64,000 nt of DNA from Cepaea nemoralis (GCA_014155875.1 JACEFZ010013234.1:327001-391000), one strand, 5' to 3'. Shown: positions 22,577 through 37,598, numbered from the stretch's first letter. Numbers and translations: made by a program. The notes: generated by a model not told the origin, from the sequence alone.

Positions 22577-23201
22577 TGTCATCAACCGATGTCACAGGCA
22601 TTCCGGGATAACTTCTCTCGCACCACACAAAAAGACTTGTTAGTCGTACGAGAGGAATTGATTACACATTTTATTGCCACTGGCTCTTTGCATCACATCA
22701 ATGTACAACAAACAGTCGCTAACAAATCACACAAGAATAAATGCACAGAATTGCCTATCACTAGTCGTTTCCTAACCCTATTGCTAATCTATCTACTCGG
22801 CTAACGAAATAAGCATCGACGCTAAGCGATGCGTTCACTACGAAGTCTGTGTCCCGTCTGATCATTCCTCCCGTGCTGTTTACACAGTACGCGGAAGGAC
22901 TTGGGGCGCACTACGGCTTTTGCGTGCGGCATCATTCAGCACGCTAGAGTAGTGGCCTCTCTTGAGTTTCAGTTTAGTTCTCCGTGTCTATCACGTTGGC
23001 GTGATTATGCCGTGACCAGAGTGCTTACTCTCTGGTTGACACCTCCGTGTCCCATGAGAGAACTATTTAATAGTTCCCCTTCTTATTTATTCCCTACACC
23101 TACCCTGCCCTCATGTAGGGGCACTGGGTTACCTCTATTCTACTTGAGGTAGACCACTCTTTCAGGGTGGTCTTCATTCCTATATAACTGAGTCTTTGAC
23201 A
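22577..23201 (-). repeat. LTR 4 (block boundary)
   Basis: The LTR is 625 bp. Diagnostic variants: CTCGGCTAACG, GGGGCGCAC, GAGAGAAC and a private AGTTCCCCTTC. It resembles LTR 1 and LTR 7 and marks the junction between the two three-copy blocks. Confidence 0.93.
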
Positions 23202-25301
23202 CACACCCTCCCCTCCTGTGTTGCGTTACAAACTTTGACTCATGGTTGTGACGCAAGAGGTTTCTAAAAATTAGTGTATCTAATTTTTGTCAAAGACTAC
23301 TGATAACTTGGTTCTGGGTACCTCAATAGACTTCTACTGACTATTGTCACAGTGTAGTATCACTTTACTTGGCTACTGGTGATCGCCACAAACTTGTCTG
23401 GTTGGCGTGAGCCCTCTTCTCAATCGCAATATTATATTAATTAGAGGTTTGTCTGAACCGGACCATTGTCTTATAAGACCTGCCCTCAAATAGTAAATTA
23501 ACTCACTACCCATACTAAAGTTGACTTTTTTAGGGTCAACACATGAATTGCTTCATGTCCCCCATATAATATTAAACAACCCTTGCACAAGCTGTGTGCG
23601 ACAGGCTTTACCTATCTCGCTTCCGCGTGTAAAGTTATCTTCCACTGTTAAGTTAGTGTTTTCGTTGTCTATTGTGTCCCCTGACCCGGAGTTATATCCC
23701 TTTGTTCTAAAAAATGTATGTGCTTTACATGTGTGTTTTCCTAGTTGTTTGCGTGTTTGAATCTAACCTAATAATATAATTTAACTTCTAACATGTGTGT
23801 CTGTCTATTCATATGTATGTAAGTTAGTTTTCAAGTGCCATAATTCGGTTAAATGTGGCCACAAACAAGTGTATACCACTAATTCGTGACTACGTTTCCG
23901 TCTTATGAGACTTAAAATACTTTCTCTAAGGTTTAATCTAAACTACACACAATACATTTGAGACAGCACATTTAACATTGAAAGCAAACGCTTGACGCAG
24001 ACAAATAATAAAAAGTCGCGCTGAGCGGCAGAAAAAATCCGCTGGCTGCCTTCACTCTCCATTGTATATTTACCATTTTCTCTCACTTTCACACTTCTGT
24101 CACACATCTTTATTCTCACAATTATTTAAAAACCTTAAAGTGACACTGTACAAGTTTGGCTCAGTTTGAAAAGAGTTGAGCTTAATGACTGTGCATAACT
24201 TTGCACGAGTCATGTATTTACAAAATATTTACATGAATGAAATAGGGTTGATAGTTTTTACCCTGATATTATTAAACACTATATTCTATTGAAATACTAA
24301 TTCTCTAACTATCTATATTCTATTTTGTTGTACAAAATTAACCTAATTTAAGGGAAGTAATCTAACTATCTACAAAAATAAAAATGATGTGAGATGAGTT
24401 ATGTATCTTTATGAAATGGGTAATGTGAAATGTAACAAAAATTCTAAATAATGTTTTTAATGTTTAAATGAAAAAATATATTGGATATTTTTATCTACAT
24501 GGTATAAATGATGTATGTTCATGTGTATAATCTTTTTATTCCTATAAAGTATAACCTAATTTTAGTCCTAAATGATGAGGTTGTTAAAGTGTTCATAAAG
24601 ATGAAATGAAATTAAATGACTACATGGTGTTGTTCCTATCTTAAGCTATTATACTAATCGTTAATTCGCTGTTATTAGTTTAAAGTACTATCCTAATCTA
24701 CTTTTATGCTAAGTAAGTGGGTAAATTAATGAGTTATCTAAATTTAAAAAAAAATCTATTATATTCCCTAAATCTAATCTAAGGTCTATACTAAAGTAAC
24801 TAACCTAACTATAATTTACCACTATCTTAAAACCGTTATATTACATATCACAATAAATATATATATACATGATGTCTATTTACCTCAGTTTAGTGGTTGC
24901 CATAACGTATAGAAATTGCTTTCATTGGCATAGTTTATATATACACAATTATCCTGGGTATGCTAACTACACTACACAGTCATACTTGTGTCTTATGGGT
25001 ATTCTTCCACTCGTCGAGTCCGCTGGTGTCGTAGACAAGTTTCTTCGTGTCTGTTATTTTACATTGTTCTGACACTGTTCTTATATGATTAACACAGGTA
25101 ATTCACCGGAGCACAAATGAAGCATAGTAAGTAACGAGCTGTCTATGTACACACGGTGATTCCCTTGTTCTTGGCGCACAGTTCTCATTCTGCTGTCTAC
25201 GGACACATGGTAGTTCACTGTTCTTAGCACACAGTCCTGATCCTGATGTCTATGTATTCAATAGCATATTCTACACAGGATATTAACATTTCTTAAACTA
25301 C
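23202..25301 (-). other. Non-coding 3' region of internal unit 4
   Basis: Equivalent of 7406-9506. Shares TCGTTAATTC and the single TACTAATTC with unit 1. It has several private one-base indels (for example GTGTTTTCGTTG, CCCATACTAAAG, AAGGTCTATAC). No coding is seen. Confidence 0.65.
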
Positions 25302-27064
25302 CTATTCGTGTGGAATATCAGGTATTTCTACCTCAGATGGTCGACTAAGGGTATCAGCAAGAATGTTGTCCCTACCCTTAATATGCTCTATACTAAAAGT
25401 ATAATTCTGTAATATTAATGACCACCTGTAGATGCGGTCATTGCGATGTACCCCACTTTGTATGACCGTGATTGGGGAGTTGTCAGTCTGGACTACGAAG
25501 TGATTACCCGCCAGAAATCGATGCAACTTCCTCACCGAATAGATGACGCTTAGGGCTTCCAACTCTGATATGGAATATCTGGACTCAGCCGGTGTGATCT
25601 TACGGCTCACGTAGCACATCGGATGGAAGATGCCATCATAAAACTGGCCTAGTACTGCAGCGATGGAAATCCTGCTGGCATCTGTCCTAAGATAATAAAC
25701 GAGCCTAGGATTAGGCAAACGGAGGATTGGTACATTACTAAATAAGATTTTCAATTTTGACAATGCAGAAATTAATAATGCATCTTTGACATCTAATTTT
25801 ACTGATGCTTTTAAAACATTTGAAAATACACTTGTAATTTCAGCTAAGTTCGGTATGAACTTGCTATAATAATTTACTAAACCCAAAAGGCTCCTGACCT
25901 GCTTCTTTGTTGTAGGCATGGTCAGGTTCATGATTTTTGTAATAATTCTATTGTCAGTTTTCAGTTGTCCTTGTGAAATGACATGACCCAAAAAATCAAT
26001 TTCTTGTAGGCCCAATTCGACTTTGCTCGGTTTGACAGTGAGACCGAAGAGTCGCAACCTATCGAAGACATGTCTGAGTTTCAGTGTGTTGTCCAGTCAT
26101 CTGTATGGACACAAATATCATCTATATATGTCACCGTATTCGTCACTCCATGTAGTAAATCTCTAGTTAAGCGTACGAAAGTGGCAGGAGCATTACGAAG
26201 TCCGAAAGGAAGAAATCGCCACCCGTAAAGACCTAGAGGTGTTGAGAATGCAGTAAGATGGATAGATTGAGTCTGCATAGGGACCTGCCAATATCCCTTA
26301 GTAAGGTCTAATTTAGAGAAGATTTTGGAGGTGGACATATCCAGAATAAGATCTGCGCAGGAAGGAATTGGGTCTGCGTCGATCTTAGTGACATTGTTGA
26401 GTTTTCTATAGTCCACACAAAGACGAATTGTGGAGTCTTTTTTCTTGACCAGGACGATTGGAAAGGAGTACTCAGATGTAGATTTTTGAATGATTCCACT
26501 AGCTTCTAAATTAAGAATTTCCTTATTTAGACTTTCTCTATAGCTAAGTGGGATAGAGTACGGCCTGCATTTGATAGGCTTCGAGTCCGAAAGAAGGATG
26601 GAGTGCTCGATCCTGTCCGTCCTACCTGGAATGTCGGAAAATGTGTCCTTATATTCAGTCACTAATTCTATTATCTGTCGTCGTTGTTCTTCTGTCAGTT
26701 CCGTTTCTAATCGTATACAATCTAATGTAGCAGTCTTGTCTACAATTGGAACAGGTAGTTCCATCCCGTCGTAGTCTACCTGATTCAGTATGGTTGTGGT
26801 GCTAAGTGCGTTTTCTGTAAACTCACTAAGTGTATGCATCTCGTCGGCTTTGCCAGTCTCGCTAACTAGTGTAGTTGCGTTGTGTATGTCTGTCGTCTCA
26901 TCCATAGGTGTGGGTGCATTGTGTTCGTCTGTCTCTAATTCTGTCTCTTGTCGTGAAAAGTAGGGTTTCAACATGTTGATATGAAATATCTTTAAGTGTC
27001 CGTTTATCGATATTTCATAATCGACATCCGAAATTTTTCGTTTTAGACAATTTTGTACAATCAC
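25302..27064 (-). pseudogene. Gypsy-type pol remnant, copy 4
   Basis: Both frames are as long as in copy 2 (27064-26081 and 26057-25302) and only the shared frameshift separates them. Diagnostic residues QVDYDG, MIVQ and EVEIPD equal those of copy 1. Confidence 0.94.
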
Positions 27065-27839
27065 ATGCCCCAGGACAATACAGTGTGGTTTAATTAATAA
27101 TAAATGTCACTGTCCTGTCTTCGTTCTAACATCTTCTGCCTTCCCTAACTCTAGCTGTTTAATTTATGGAAGTGTTGTGCAGACTGCGTCTTATTTGCAT
27201 AGCAAAAGTAGTGCCATCGCGACGGTAAGAAATAGAAAACGTATATAAATAATTAAATAAATGCTTTGAAATAAATATAAAGGTAATAATAATGTTCAAA
27301 TAAATAAATATATTCAATAATTAAGTTCTATAAACAAATAATATTCGATCTAAGTCAACGATTCAGGCGAGCAGCCGCTTTGCGATTTGTCAACAATCAG
27401 TCGCTGATTGCAAATGGCGTAACGCAGCTGTTTGTCAGCCGCGATACGTCACCGGCGCAGCGCTATTTTTAGATTGGAAAAATCAATATTGTTCTCGGCT
27501 CATTTTTGTGTATCGCTCCGCCGTGAATCATATTTGACAAATAGTAGTAAATAAATAAGTAATTGTAGAAATAAATGATACAAAACTATAATAATAATAC
27601 TTACATATAAGAAGAAAACATGTTCATAAGCACAAAATAATTCAATAAGAATAAATAAACATAACTTGGTCACGATGGGCACAGCTCGCACTTCGTTCTG
27701 TCTGCACACGCCATTATCACTAACATAAATTAAACCCCTGTGATTATCTAACCGTAATACTATTTTAGAGCCTTTTGTGTGAGTGTTTTAGCTTGAACAA
27801 TTGTCCAAGCTACACTTCTGACACCACTTTATCCTAGCC
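27065..27839 (-). other. Leader region and PBS of internal unit 4
   Basis: Same layout as the other leaders. ACAATACAGTG and CTAACATCTTC match unit 1, whereas the other units have ACAATACAATG and CTAACGTCTTC. Confidence 0.65.
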
Positions 27840-28463
27840 TGTCATCAACCGATGTCACAGGCATTCCGGGATAACTTCTCTCGCACCACACAAAAAGACT
27901 TGTTAGTCGTACGAGAGGAATTGATTACACATTTTATTGCCACTGGCTCTTTGCATCACATCAATGTACAACAAACAGTCGCTAACAAATCACACAAGAA
28001 TAAATGCACAGAATTGCCTATCACTAGTCGTTTCCTAACCCTATTGCTAATCTATCTACTCGGTAACGAAATAAGCATCGACGCTAAGCGATGCGTTCAC
28101 TACGAAGTCTGTGTCCCGTCTGATCATTCCTCCCGTGCTGTTTACACAGTACGCGGAAGGACTTGGGGTGCACTACGGCTTTTGCGTGCGGCATCATTCA
28201 GCACGCTAGAGTAGTGGCCTCTCTTGAGTTTCAGTTTAGTTCTCCGTGTCTATCACGTTGGCGTGATTATGCCGTGACCAGAGTGCTTACTCTCTGGTTG
28301 ACACCTCCGTGTCCCATGAGATAACTATTTAATAGTTCCCTTTCTTATTTATTCCCTACACCTACCCTGCCCTCATGTAGGGGCACTGGGTTACCTCTAT
28401 TCTACTTGAGGTAGACCACTCTTTCAGGGTGGTCTTCATTCCTATATAACTGAGTCTTTGACA
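27840..28463 (-). repeat. LTR 5
   Basis: The LTR is 624 bp and carries the LTR 2 set of variants (CTCGGTAACG, GGGGTGCAC, GCGTGCGGC). Confidence 0.93.
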
Positions 28464-30569
28464 CACACCCTCCCCTCCTGTGTTGCGTTACAAACTTTGA
28501 CTCATGGTTGTGACGCAAGAGGTTTCTAAAAATTAGTGTATCTAATTTTTGTCAAAGACTACTGATAACTTGGTTCTGGGTACCTCAATAGACTTCTACT
28601 GACTATTGTCACAGTGTAGTATCACTTTACTTGGCTACTGGTGATCGCCACAAACTTGTCTGGTTGGCGTGAGCCCTCTTCTCAATCGCAATATTATATT
28701 AATTAGAGGTTTGTCTGAACCGGACCATTGTCTTATAAGACCTGCCCTCAAATAGTAAATTAACTCACTACCCATATAAAGTTGACTTTTTTAGGGTCAA
28801 CACATGAATTGCTTCATGTCCCCCATATAATATTAAACAACCCTTGCACAAGCTGTGTGCGACAGGCTTTACCTATCTCGCTTCCGCGTGTAAAGTTATC
28901 TTCCACTGTTAAGTTAGTGTTTTGTTGTCTATTGTGTCCCCTGACCCGGAGTTATATCCCTTTTTTCTAAAAAATGTATGTGCTTTACATGTGTGTTTTC
29001 CTAGTTGTTTGCGTGTTTGAATCTACCTAATAATATAATTTAACTTCTAACATGTGTGTCTGTCTATTCATATGTATGTAAGTTAGTTTTCAAGTGCCAT
29101 AATTCGGTTAAATGTGGCCACAAACAAGTGTATACCACTAATTCGTGACTACGTTTCCGTCTTATGAGACTTAAAATACTTTCTCTAAGGTTTAATCTAA
29201 ACTACACACAATACATTTGAGACAGCACATTTTAACATTGAAAGCAAACGCTTGACGCAGACAAATAATAAAAAGTCGCGCTGAGCGGCAGAAAAAATCC
29301 GCTGGCTGCCTTCACTCTCCATTGTATATTTACCATTTTCTCTCACTTTCACACTTCTGTCACACATCTTTTATTCTCACAATTATTTAAAAACCTTAAA
29401 GTGACACTGTACAAGTTTGGCTCAGTTTGAAAAGAGTTGAGCTTAATGACTGTGCGTAACTTTGCACGAGTCATGTATTTACAAAATATTTACATGAATG
29501 AAATAGGGTTGATAGTTTTTACCCTGATATTATTAAACACTATATTCTATTGAAATACTAATACTAATTCTCTAACTATCTATATTCTATTTTGTTGTAC
29601 AAAATTAACCTAATTTAAGGGAAGTAATCTAACTATCTACAAAAATAAAAATGATGTGAGATGAGTTATGTATCTGTATGAAATGGGTAATGTGAAATGT
29701 AACAAAAATTATAAATAATGTTTTTAATGTTTAAATGAAAAAATATATTGGATATTTTTTATCTACATGGTATAAATGATGTATGTTCATGTGTATAATC
29801 TTTTTATCCTATAAAGTATAACCTAAGTTTAGTCCTAAATGATGAGGTTGTTAAAGTGTTCATAAAGATGAAATGAAATTAAATGACTACATGGTGTTGT
29901 TCCTATCTTAAGCTATTTATACTAATCTTTAATTCGCTGTTATTAGTTTAAAGTACTATCCTAATCTACTTTTATGCTAAGTAAGTGGGTAAATTAATGA
30001 TTTATCTAAATTTAAAAAAAAAATCTATTATATTCCCTAAATCTAATCTAAGTCTATACTAAAGTAACTAACCTAACTATAATTTACCACTATCTTAAAA
30101 CCGTTATATTACATATCACAATAAATATATATATACATGATGTCTATTTACCTCAGGTTAGTGGTTGCCATAACGTATAGAAATTGCTTTCATTGGCATA
30201 GTTTATATATACACAATTATCCTGGGTATGCTAACTACACTACACAGTCATACTTGTGTCTTATGGGTATTCTTCCACTCGTCGAGTCCGCTGGTGTCGT
30301 AGACAAGTTTCTTTGTGTCTGTTATTTTACATTGTTCTGACACTGTTCTTATATGATTAACACAGGTAATTCACCGAAGCACAAATGGAGCATAGTAAGT
30401 AACGAGCTGTCTATGTACACACGGTGATTCCCTTGTTCTTGGCGCACAGTTCTCATTCTGCTGTCTACGGACACATGGTAGTTCACTGTTCTTAGCACAC
30501 AGTCCTGATCCTGATGTCTATGTATTCAATAGCATATTCTACACAGGATATTAACATTTCTTAAACTAC
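28464..30569 (-). other. Non-coding 3' region of internal unit 5
   Basis: Equivalent of 12670-14772. Shares AAAAATTATAAATAATG and CCTAAGTTTAG with unit 2. No coding is seen. Confidence 0.65.
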
Positions 30570-32331
30570 CTATTCGTGTGGAATATCAGGTATTCCTACC
30601 TCAGATGGTCGACTAAGGGTATCAGCAAGAATGTTGTCCCTACCCTTAATATGCTCTATACTAAAAGTATAATTCTGTAATATTAATGACCACCTGTAGA
30701 TGCGGTCATTGCGATGTACCCCACTTTGTATGACCGTGATTGGGGAGTTGTCAGTCTGGACTACGAAGTGATTACCCGCCAGAAATCGATGCAACTTCCT
30801 CACCGAATAGATGACGCTTAGGGCTTCCAACTCTGATATGGAATATCTGGACTCAGCCGGTGTGATCTTACGGCTCACGTAGCACATCGGATGGAAGATG
30901 CCATCATAAAACTGGCCTAGTACTGCAGCGATGGAAATCCTGCTGGCATCTGTCCTAAGATAATAAACGAGCCTAGGATTAGGCAAACGGAGGATTGGTA
31001 CATTACTAAATAAGATTTTCAATTTTGACAATGCAGAAATTAATAATGCATCTTTGACATCTAATTTTACTGATGCTTTTAAAACATTTGAAAATACACT
31101 TGTAATTTCAGCTAAGTTCGGTATGAACTTGCTATAATAATTTACTAAACCCAAAAGGCTCCTGACCTGCTTCTTTGTTGTAGGCATGGTCAGGTTCATG
31201 ATTTTGTAATAATTCTATTGTCAGTTTTCAGTTGTCCTTGTGAAATGACATGACCCAAAAAATCAATTTCTTGTAGGCCCAATTCGACTTTGCTCGGTTT
31301 GACAGTGAGACCGAAGAGTCGCAACCTATCGAAGACATGTCTGAGTTTCAGTGTGTTGTCCAGTCATCTGTATGGACACAAATATCATCTATATATGTCA
31401 CCGTATTCGTCACTCCATGTAGTAAATCTCTAGTTAAGCGTACGAAAGTGGCAGGAGCATTACGAAGTCCGAAAGGAAGAAATCGCCACCCGTAAAGACC
31501 TAGAGGTGTTGAGAATGCAGTAAGATGGATAGATTGAGTCTGCATAGGGACCTGCCAATATCCCTTAGTAAGGTCTAATTTAGAGAAGATTTTGGAGGTG
31601 GACATATCCAGAATAAGATCTGCGCAGGAAGGAATTGGGTCTGCGTCGATCTTAGTGACATTGTTGAGTTTTCTATAGTCCACACAAAGACGAATTGTGG
31701 AGTCTTTTTTCTTGACCAGGACGATTGGAAAGGAGTACTCAGATGTAGATTTTTGAATGATTCCACTAGCTTCTAAATTAAGAATTTCCTTATTTAGACT
31801 TTCTCTATAGCTAAGTGGGATAGAGTACGGCCTGCATTTGATAGGCTTCGAGTCCGAAAGAAGGATGGAGTGCTCGATCCTGTCCGTCCTACCTGGAATG
31901 TCGGAAAATGTGTCCTTATATTCAGTCACTAATTCTATTATCTGTCGTCGTTGTTCTTCTGTCAGTTCCGTTTCTAATCGTATACAATCTAATGTAGCAG
32001 TCTTGTCTACAATTGGAACAGGTAGTTCCATCCCGTCGTATTCTACCTGATTCAGTATGGTTGTGGTGCTAAGTGCGTTTTCTGTAAACTCACTAAGTGT
32101 ATGCATCTCGTCGGCTTTGCCAGTCTCGCTAACTAGTGTAGTTGCGTTGTGTATGTCTGTCGTCTCATCCATAGGTGTGGGTGCATTGTGTTCGTCTGTC
32201 TCTAATTCTGTCTCTTGTCGTGAAAAGTAGGGTTTCAACATGTTGATATGAAATATCTTTAAGTGTCCGTTTATCGATATTTCATAATCGACATCCGAAA
32301 TTTTTCGTTTTAGACAATTTTGTACAATCAC
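30570..32331 (-). pseudogene. Gypsy-type pol remnant, copy 5
   Basis: The RT frame is open 32331-31348. After the shared frameshift there is a private loss of one T (ATGATTTTGTAAT near 31200), so the RNase H frame is open only 31199-30570. QVEYDG and EVGIPD match copy 2. Confidence 0.93.
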
Positions 32332-33106
32332 ATGCCCCAGGACAATACAATGTGGTTTAATTAATAATAAATGTCACTGTCCTGTCTTCGTTCTAACGTC
32401 TTCTGCCTTCCCTAACTCTAGCTGTTTAATTTATGGAAGTGTTGTGCAGACTGCGTCTTATTTGCATAGCAAAAGTAGTGCCATCGCGACGGTAAGAAAT
32501 AGAAAACGTATATAAATAATTAAATAAATGCTTTGAAATAAATATAAAGGTAATAATAATGTTCAAATAAATAAATATATTCAATAATTAAGTTCTATAA
32601 ACAAATAATATTCGATCTAAGTCAACGATTCAGGCGAGCAGCCGCTTTGCGATTTGTCAACAATCAGTCGCTGATTGCAAATGGCGTAACGCAGCTGTTT
32701 GTCAGCCGCGATACGTCACCGGCGCAGCGCTATTTTTAGATTGGAAAAATCAATATTGTTCTCGGCTCATTTTTGTGTATCGCTCCGCCGTGAATCATAT
32801 TTGACAAATAGTAGTAAATAAATAAGTAATTGTAGAAATAAATGATACAAAACTATAATAATAATACTTACATATAAGAAGAAAACATGTTCATAAGCAC
32901 AAAATAATTCAATAAGAATAAATATACATAACTTGGTCACGATGGGCACAGCTCGCACTTCGTTCTGTCTGCACACGCCATTATCACTAACATAAATTAA
33001 ACCCCTGTGATTATCTAACCGTAATACTATTTTAGAGCCTTTTGTGTGAGTGTTTTAGCTTGAACAATTGTCCAAGCTACACTTCTGACACCACTTTATC
33101 CTAGCC
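32332..33106 (-). other. Leader region and PBS of internal unit 5
   Basis: Same layout as the other leaders. The variant AATATACATAACTTGG is shared with unit 2. Confidence 0.65.
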
Positions 33107-33730
33107 TGTCATCAACCGATGTCACAGGCATTCCGGGATAACTTCTCTCGCACCACACAAAAAGACTTGTTAGTCGTACGAGAGGAATTGATTACACATT
33201 TTATTGCCACTGGCTCTTTGCATCACATCAATGTACAACAAACAGTCGCTAACAAATCACACAAGAATAAATGCACAGAATTGCCTATCACTAGTCGTTT
33301 CCTAACCCTATTGCTAATCTATCTACTCGGTAACGAAATAAGCATCGACGCTAAGCGATGCGTTCACTACGAAGTCTGTGTCCCGTCTGATCATTCCTCC
33401 CGTGCTGTTTACACAGTACGCGGAAGGACTTGGGGTGCACTACGGCTTTTGCGTGTGGCATCATTCAGCACGCTAGAGTAGTGGCCTCTCTTGAGTTTCA
33501 GTTTAGTTCTCCGTGTCTATCACGTTGGCGTGATTATGCCGTGACCAGAGTGCTTACTCTCTGGTTGACACCTCCGTGTCCCATGAGATAACTATTTAAT
33601 AGTTCCCTTTCTTATTTATTCCCTACACCTACCCTGCCCTCATGTAGGGGCACTGGGTTACCTCTATTCTACTTGAGGTAGACCACTCTTTCAGGGTGGT
33701 CTTCATTCCTATATAACTGAGTCTTTGACA
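33107..33730 (-). repeat. LTR 6
   Basis: The LTR is 624 bp with GCGTGTGGC, as in LTR 3. Confidence 0.93.
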
Positions 33731-35836
33731 CACACCCTCCCCTCCTGTGTTGCGTTACAAACTTTGACTCATGGTTGTGACGCAAGAGGTTTCTAAAAAT
33801 TAGTGTATCTAATTTTTGTCAAAGACTACTGATAACTTGGTTCTGGGTACCTCAATAGACTTCTACTGACTATTGTCACAGTGTAGTATCACTTTACTTG
33901 GCTACTGGTGATCGCCACAAACTTGTCTGGTTGGCGTGAGCCCTCTTCTCAATCGCAATATTATATTAATTAGAGGTTTGTCTGAACCGGACCATTGTCT
34001 TATAAGACCTGCCCTCAAATAGTAAATTAACTCACTACCCATATAAAGTTGACTTTTTTAGGGTCAACACATGAATTGCTTCATGTCCCCCATATAATAT
34101 TAAACAACCCTTGCACAAGCTGTGTGCGACAGGCTTTACCTATCTCGCTTCCGCGTGTAAAGTTATCTTCCACTGTTAAGTTAGTGTTTTGTTGTCTATT
34201 GTGTCCCCTGACCCGGAGTTATATCCCTTTTTTCTAAAAAATGTATGTGCTTTACATGTGTGTTTTCCTAGTTGTTTGCGTGTTTGAATCTACCTAATAA
34301 TATAATTTAACTTCTAACATGTGTGTCTGTCTATTCATATGTATGTAAGTTAGTTTTCAAGTGCCATAATTCGGTTAAATGTGGCCACAAACAAGTGTAT
34401 ACCACTAATTCGTGACTACGTTTCCGTCTTATGAGACTTAAAATACTTTCTCTAAGGTTTAATCTAAACTACACACAATACATTTGAGACAGCACATTTT
34501 AACATTGAAAGCAAACGCTTGACGCAGACAAATAATAAAAAGTCGCGCTGAGCGGCAGAAAAAATCCGCTGGCTGCCTTCACTCTCCATTGTATATTTAC
34601 CATTTTCTCTCACTTTCACACTTCTGTCACACATCTTTTATTCTCACAATTATTTAAAAACCTTAAAGTGACACTGTACAAGTTTGGCTCAGTTTGAAAA
34701 GAGTTGAGCTTAATGACTGTGCGTAACTTTGCACGAGTCATGTATTTACAAAATATTTACATGAATGAAATAGGGTTGATAGTTTTTACCCTGATATTAT
34801 TAAACACTATATTCTATTGAAATACTAATACTAATTCTCTAACTATCTATATTCTATTTTGTTGTACAAAATTAACCTAATTTAAGGGAAGTAATCTAAC
34901 TATCTACAAAAATAAAAATGATGTGAGATGAGTTATGTATCTGTATGAAATGGGTAATGTGAAATGTAACAAAAATTCTAAATAATGTTTTTAATGTTTA
35001 AATGAAAAAATATATTGGATATTTTTTATCTACATGGTATAAATGATGTATGTTCATGTGTATAATCTTTTTATCCTATAAAGTATAACCTAATTTTAGT
35101 CCTAAATGATGAGGTTGTTAAAGTGTTCATAAAGATGAAATGAAATTAAATGACTACATGGTGTTGTTCCTATCTTAAGCTATTTATACTAATCTTTAAT
35201 TCGCTGTTATTAGTTTAAAGTACTATCCTAATCTACTTTTATGCTAAGTAAGTGGGTAAATTAATGATTTATCTAAATTTAAAAAAAAAATCTATTATAT
35301 TCCCTAAATCTAATCTAAGTCTATACTAAAGTAACTAACCTAACTATAATTTACCACTATCTTAAAACCGTTATATTACATATCACAATAAATATATATA
35401 TACATGATGTCTATTTACCTCAGGTTAGTGGTTGCCATAACGTATAGAAATTGCTTTCATTGGCATAGTTTATATATACACAATTATCCTGGGTATGCTA
35501 ACTACACTACACAGTCATACTTGTGTCTTATGGGTATTCTTCCACTCGTCGAGTCCGCTGGTGTCGTAGACAAGTTTCTTCGTGTCTGTTATTTTACATT
35601 GTTCTGACACTGTTCTTATATGATTAACACAGGTAATTCACCGGAGCACAAATGGAGCATAGTAAGTAACGAGCTGTCTATGTACACACGGTGATTCCCT
35701 TGTTCTTGGCGCACAGTTCTCATTCTGCTGTCTACGGACACATGGTAGTTCACTGTTCTTAGCACACAGTCCTGATCCTGATGTCTATGTATTCAATAGC
35801 ATATTCTACACAGGATATTAACATTTCTTAAACTAC
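33731..35836 (-). other. Non-coding 3' region of internal unit 6
   Basis: Equivalent of 17936-20036 but without the private homopolymer losses of unit 3. No coding is seen. Confidence 0.65.
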
Positions 35837-37598
35837 CTATTCGTGTGGAATATCAGGTATTTCTACCTCAGATGGTCGACTAAGGGTATCAGCAAGAATG
35901 TTGTCCCTACCCTTAATATGCTCTATACTAAAAGTATAATTCTGTAATATTAATGACCACCTGTAGATGCGGTCATTGCGATGTACCCCACTTTGTATGA
36001 CCGTGATTGGGGAGTTGTCAGTCTGGACTACGAAGTGATTACCCGCCAGAAATCGATGCAACTTCCTCACCGAATAGATGACGCTTAGGGCTTCCAACTC
36101 TGATATGGAATATCTGGACTCAGCCGGTGTGATCTTACGGCTCACGTAGCACATCGGATGGAAGATGCCATCATAAAACTGGCCTAGTACTGCAGCGATG
36201 GAAATCCTGCTGGCATCTGTCCTAAGATAATAAACGAGCCTAGGATTAGGCAAACGGAGGATTGGTACATTACTAAATAAGATTTTCAATTTTGACAATG
36301 CAGAAATTAATAATGCATCTTTGACATCTAATTTTACTGATGCTTTTAAAACATTTGAAAATACACTTGTAATTTCAGCTAAGTTCGGTATGAACTTGCT
36401 ATAATAATTTACTAAACCCAAAAGGCTCCTGACCTGCTTCTTTGTTGTAGGCATGGTCAGGTTCATGATTTTTGTAATAATTCTATTGTCAGTTTTCAGT
36501 TGTCCTTGTGAAATGACATGACCCAAAAAATCAATTTCTTGTAGGCCCAATTCGACTTTGCTCGGTTTGACAGTGAGACCGAAGAGTCGCAACCTATCGA
36601 AGACATGTCTGAGTTTCAGTGTGTTGTCCAGTCATCTGTATGGACACAAATATCATCTATATATGTCACCGTATTCGTCACTCCATGTAGTAAATCTCTA
36701 GTTAAGCGTACGAAAGTGGCAGGAGCATTACGAAGTCCGAAAGGAAGAAATCGCCACCCGTAAAGACCTAGAGGTGTTGAGAATGCAGTAAGATGGATAG
36801 ATTGAGTCTGCATAGGGACCTGCCAATATCCCTTAGTAAGGTCTAATTTAGAGAAGATTTTGGAGGTGGACATATCCAGAATAAGATCTGCGCAGGAAGG
36901 AATTGGGTCTGCGTCGATCTTAGTGACATTGTTGAGTTTTCTATAGTCCACACAAAGACGAATTGTGGAGTCTTTTTCTTGACCAGGACGATTGGAAAGG
37001 AGTACTCAGATGTAGATTTTTGAATGATTCCACTAGCTTCTAAATTAAGAATTTCCTTATTTAGACTTTCTCTATAGCTAAGTGGGATAGAGTACGGCCT
37101 GCATTTGATAGGCTTCGAGTCCGAAAGAAGGATGGAGTGCTCGATCCTGTCCGTCCTACCTGGAATGTCGGAAAATGTGTCCTTATATTCAGTCACTAAT
37201 TCTATTATCTGTCGTCGTTGTTCTTCTGTCAGTTCCGTTTCTAATCGTATACAATCTAATGTAGCAGTCTTGTCTACAATTGGAACAGGTAGTTCCATCC
37301 CGTCGTAGTCTACCTGATTCAGTATGGTTGTGGTGCTAAGTGCGTTTTCTGTAAACTCACTAAGTGTATGCATCTCGTCGGCTTTGCCAGTCTCGCTAAC
37401 TAGTGTAGTTGCGTTGTGTATGTCTGTCGTCTCATCCATAGGTGTGGGTGCATTGTGTTCGTCTGTCTCTAATTCTGTCTCTTGTCGTGAAAAGTAGGGT
37501 TTCAACATGTTGATATGAAATATCTTTAAGTGTCCGTTTATCGATATTTCATAATCGACATCCGAAATTTTTCGTTTTAGACAATTTTGTACAAACAC
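35837..37598 (-). pseudogene. Gypsy-type pol remnant, copy 6
   Basis: A private loss of one T in the run at about 36971 (GAGTCTTTTTCTTG) breaks the RT frame early: 37598-36843 and 36951-36616. After the shared frameshift the RNase H frame is full length (36592-35837). MFVQ pairs it with copy 3. Confidence 0.93.
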
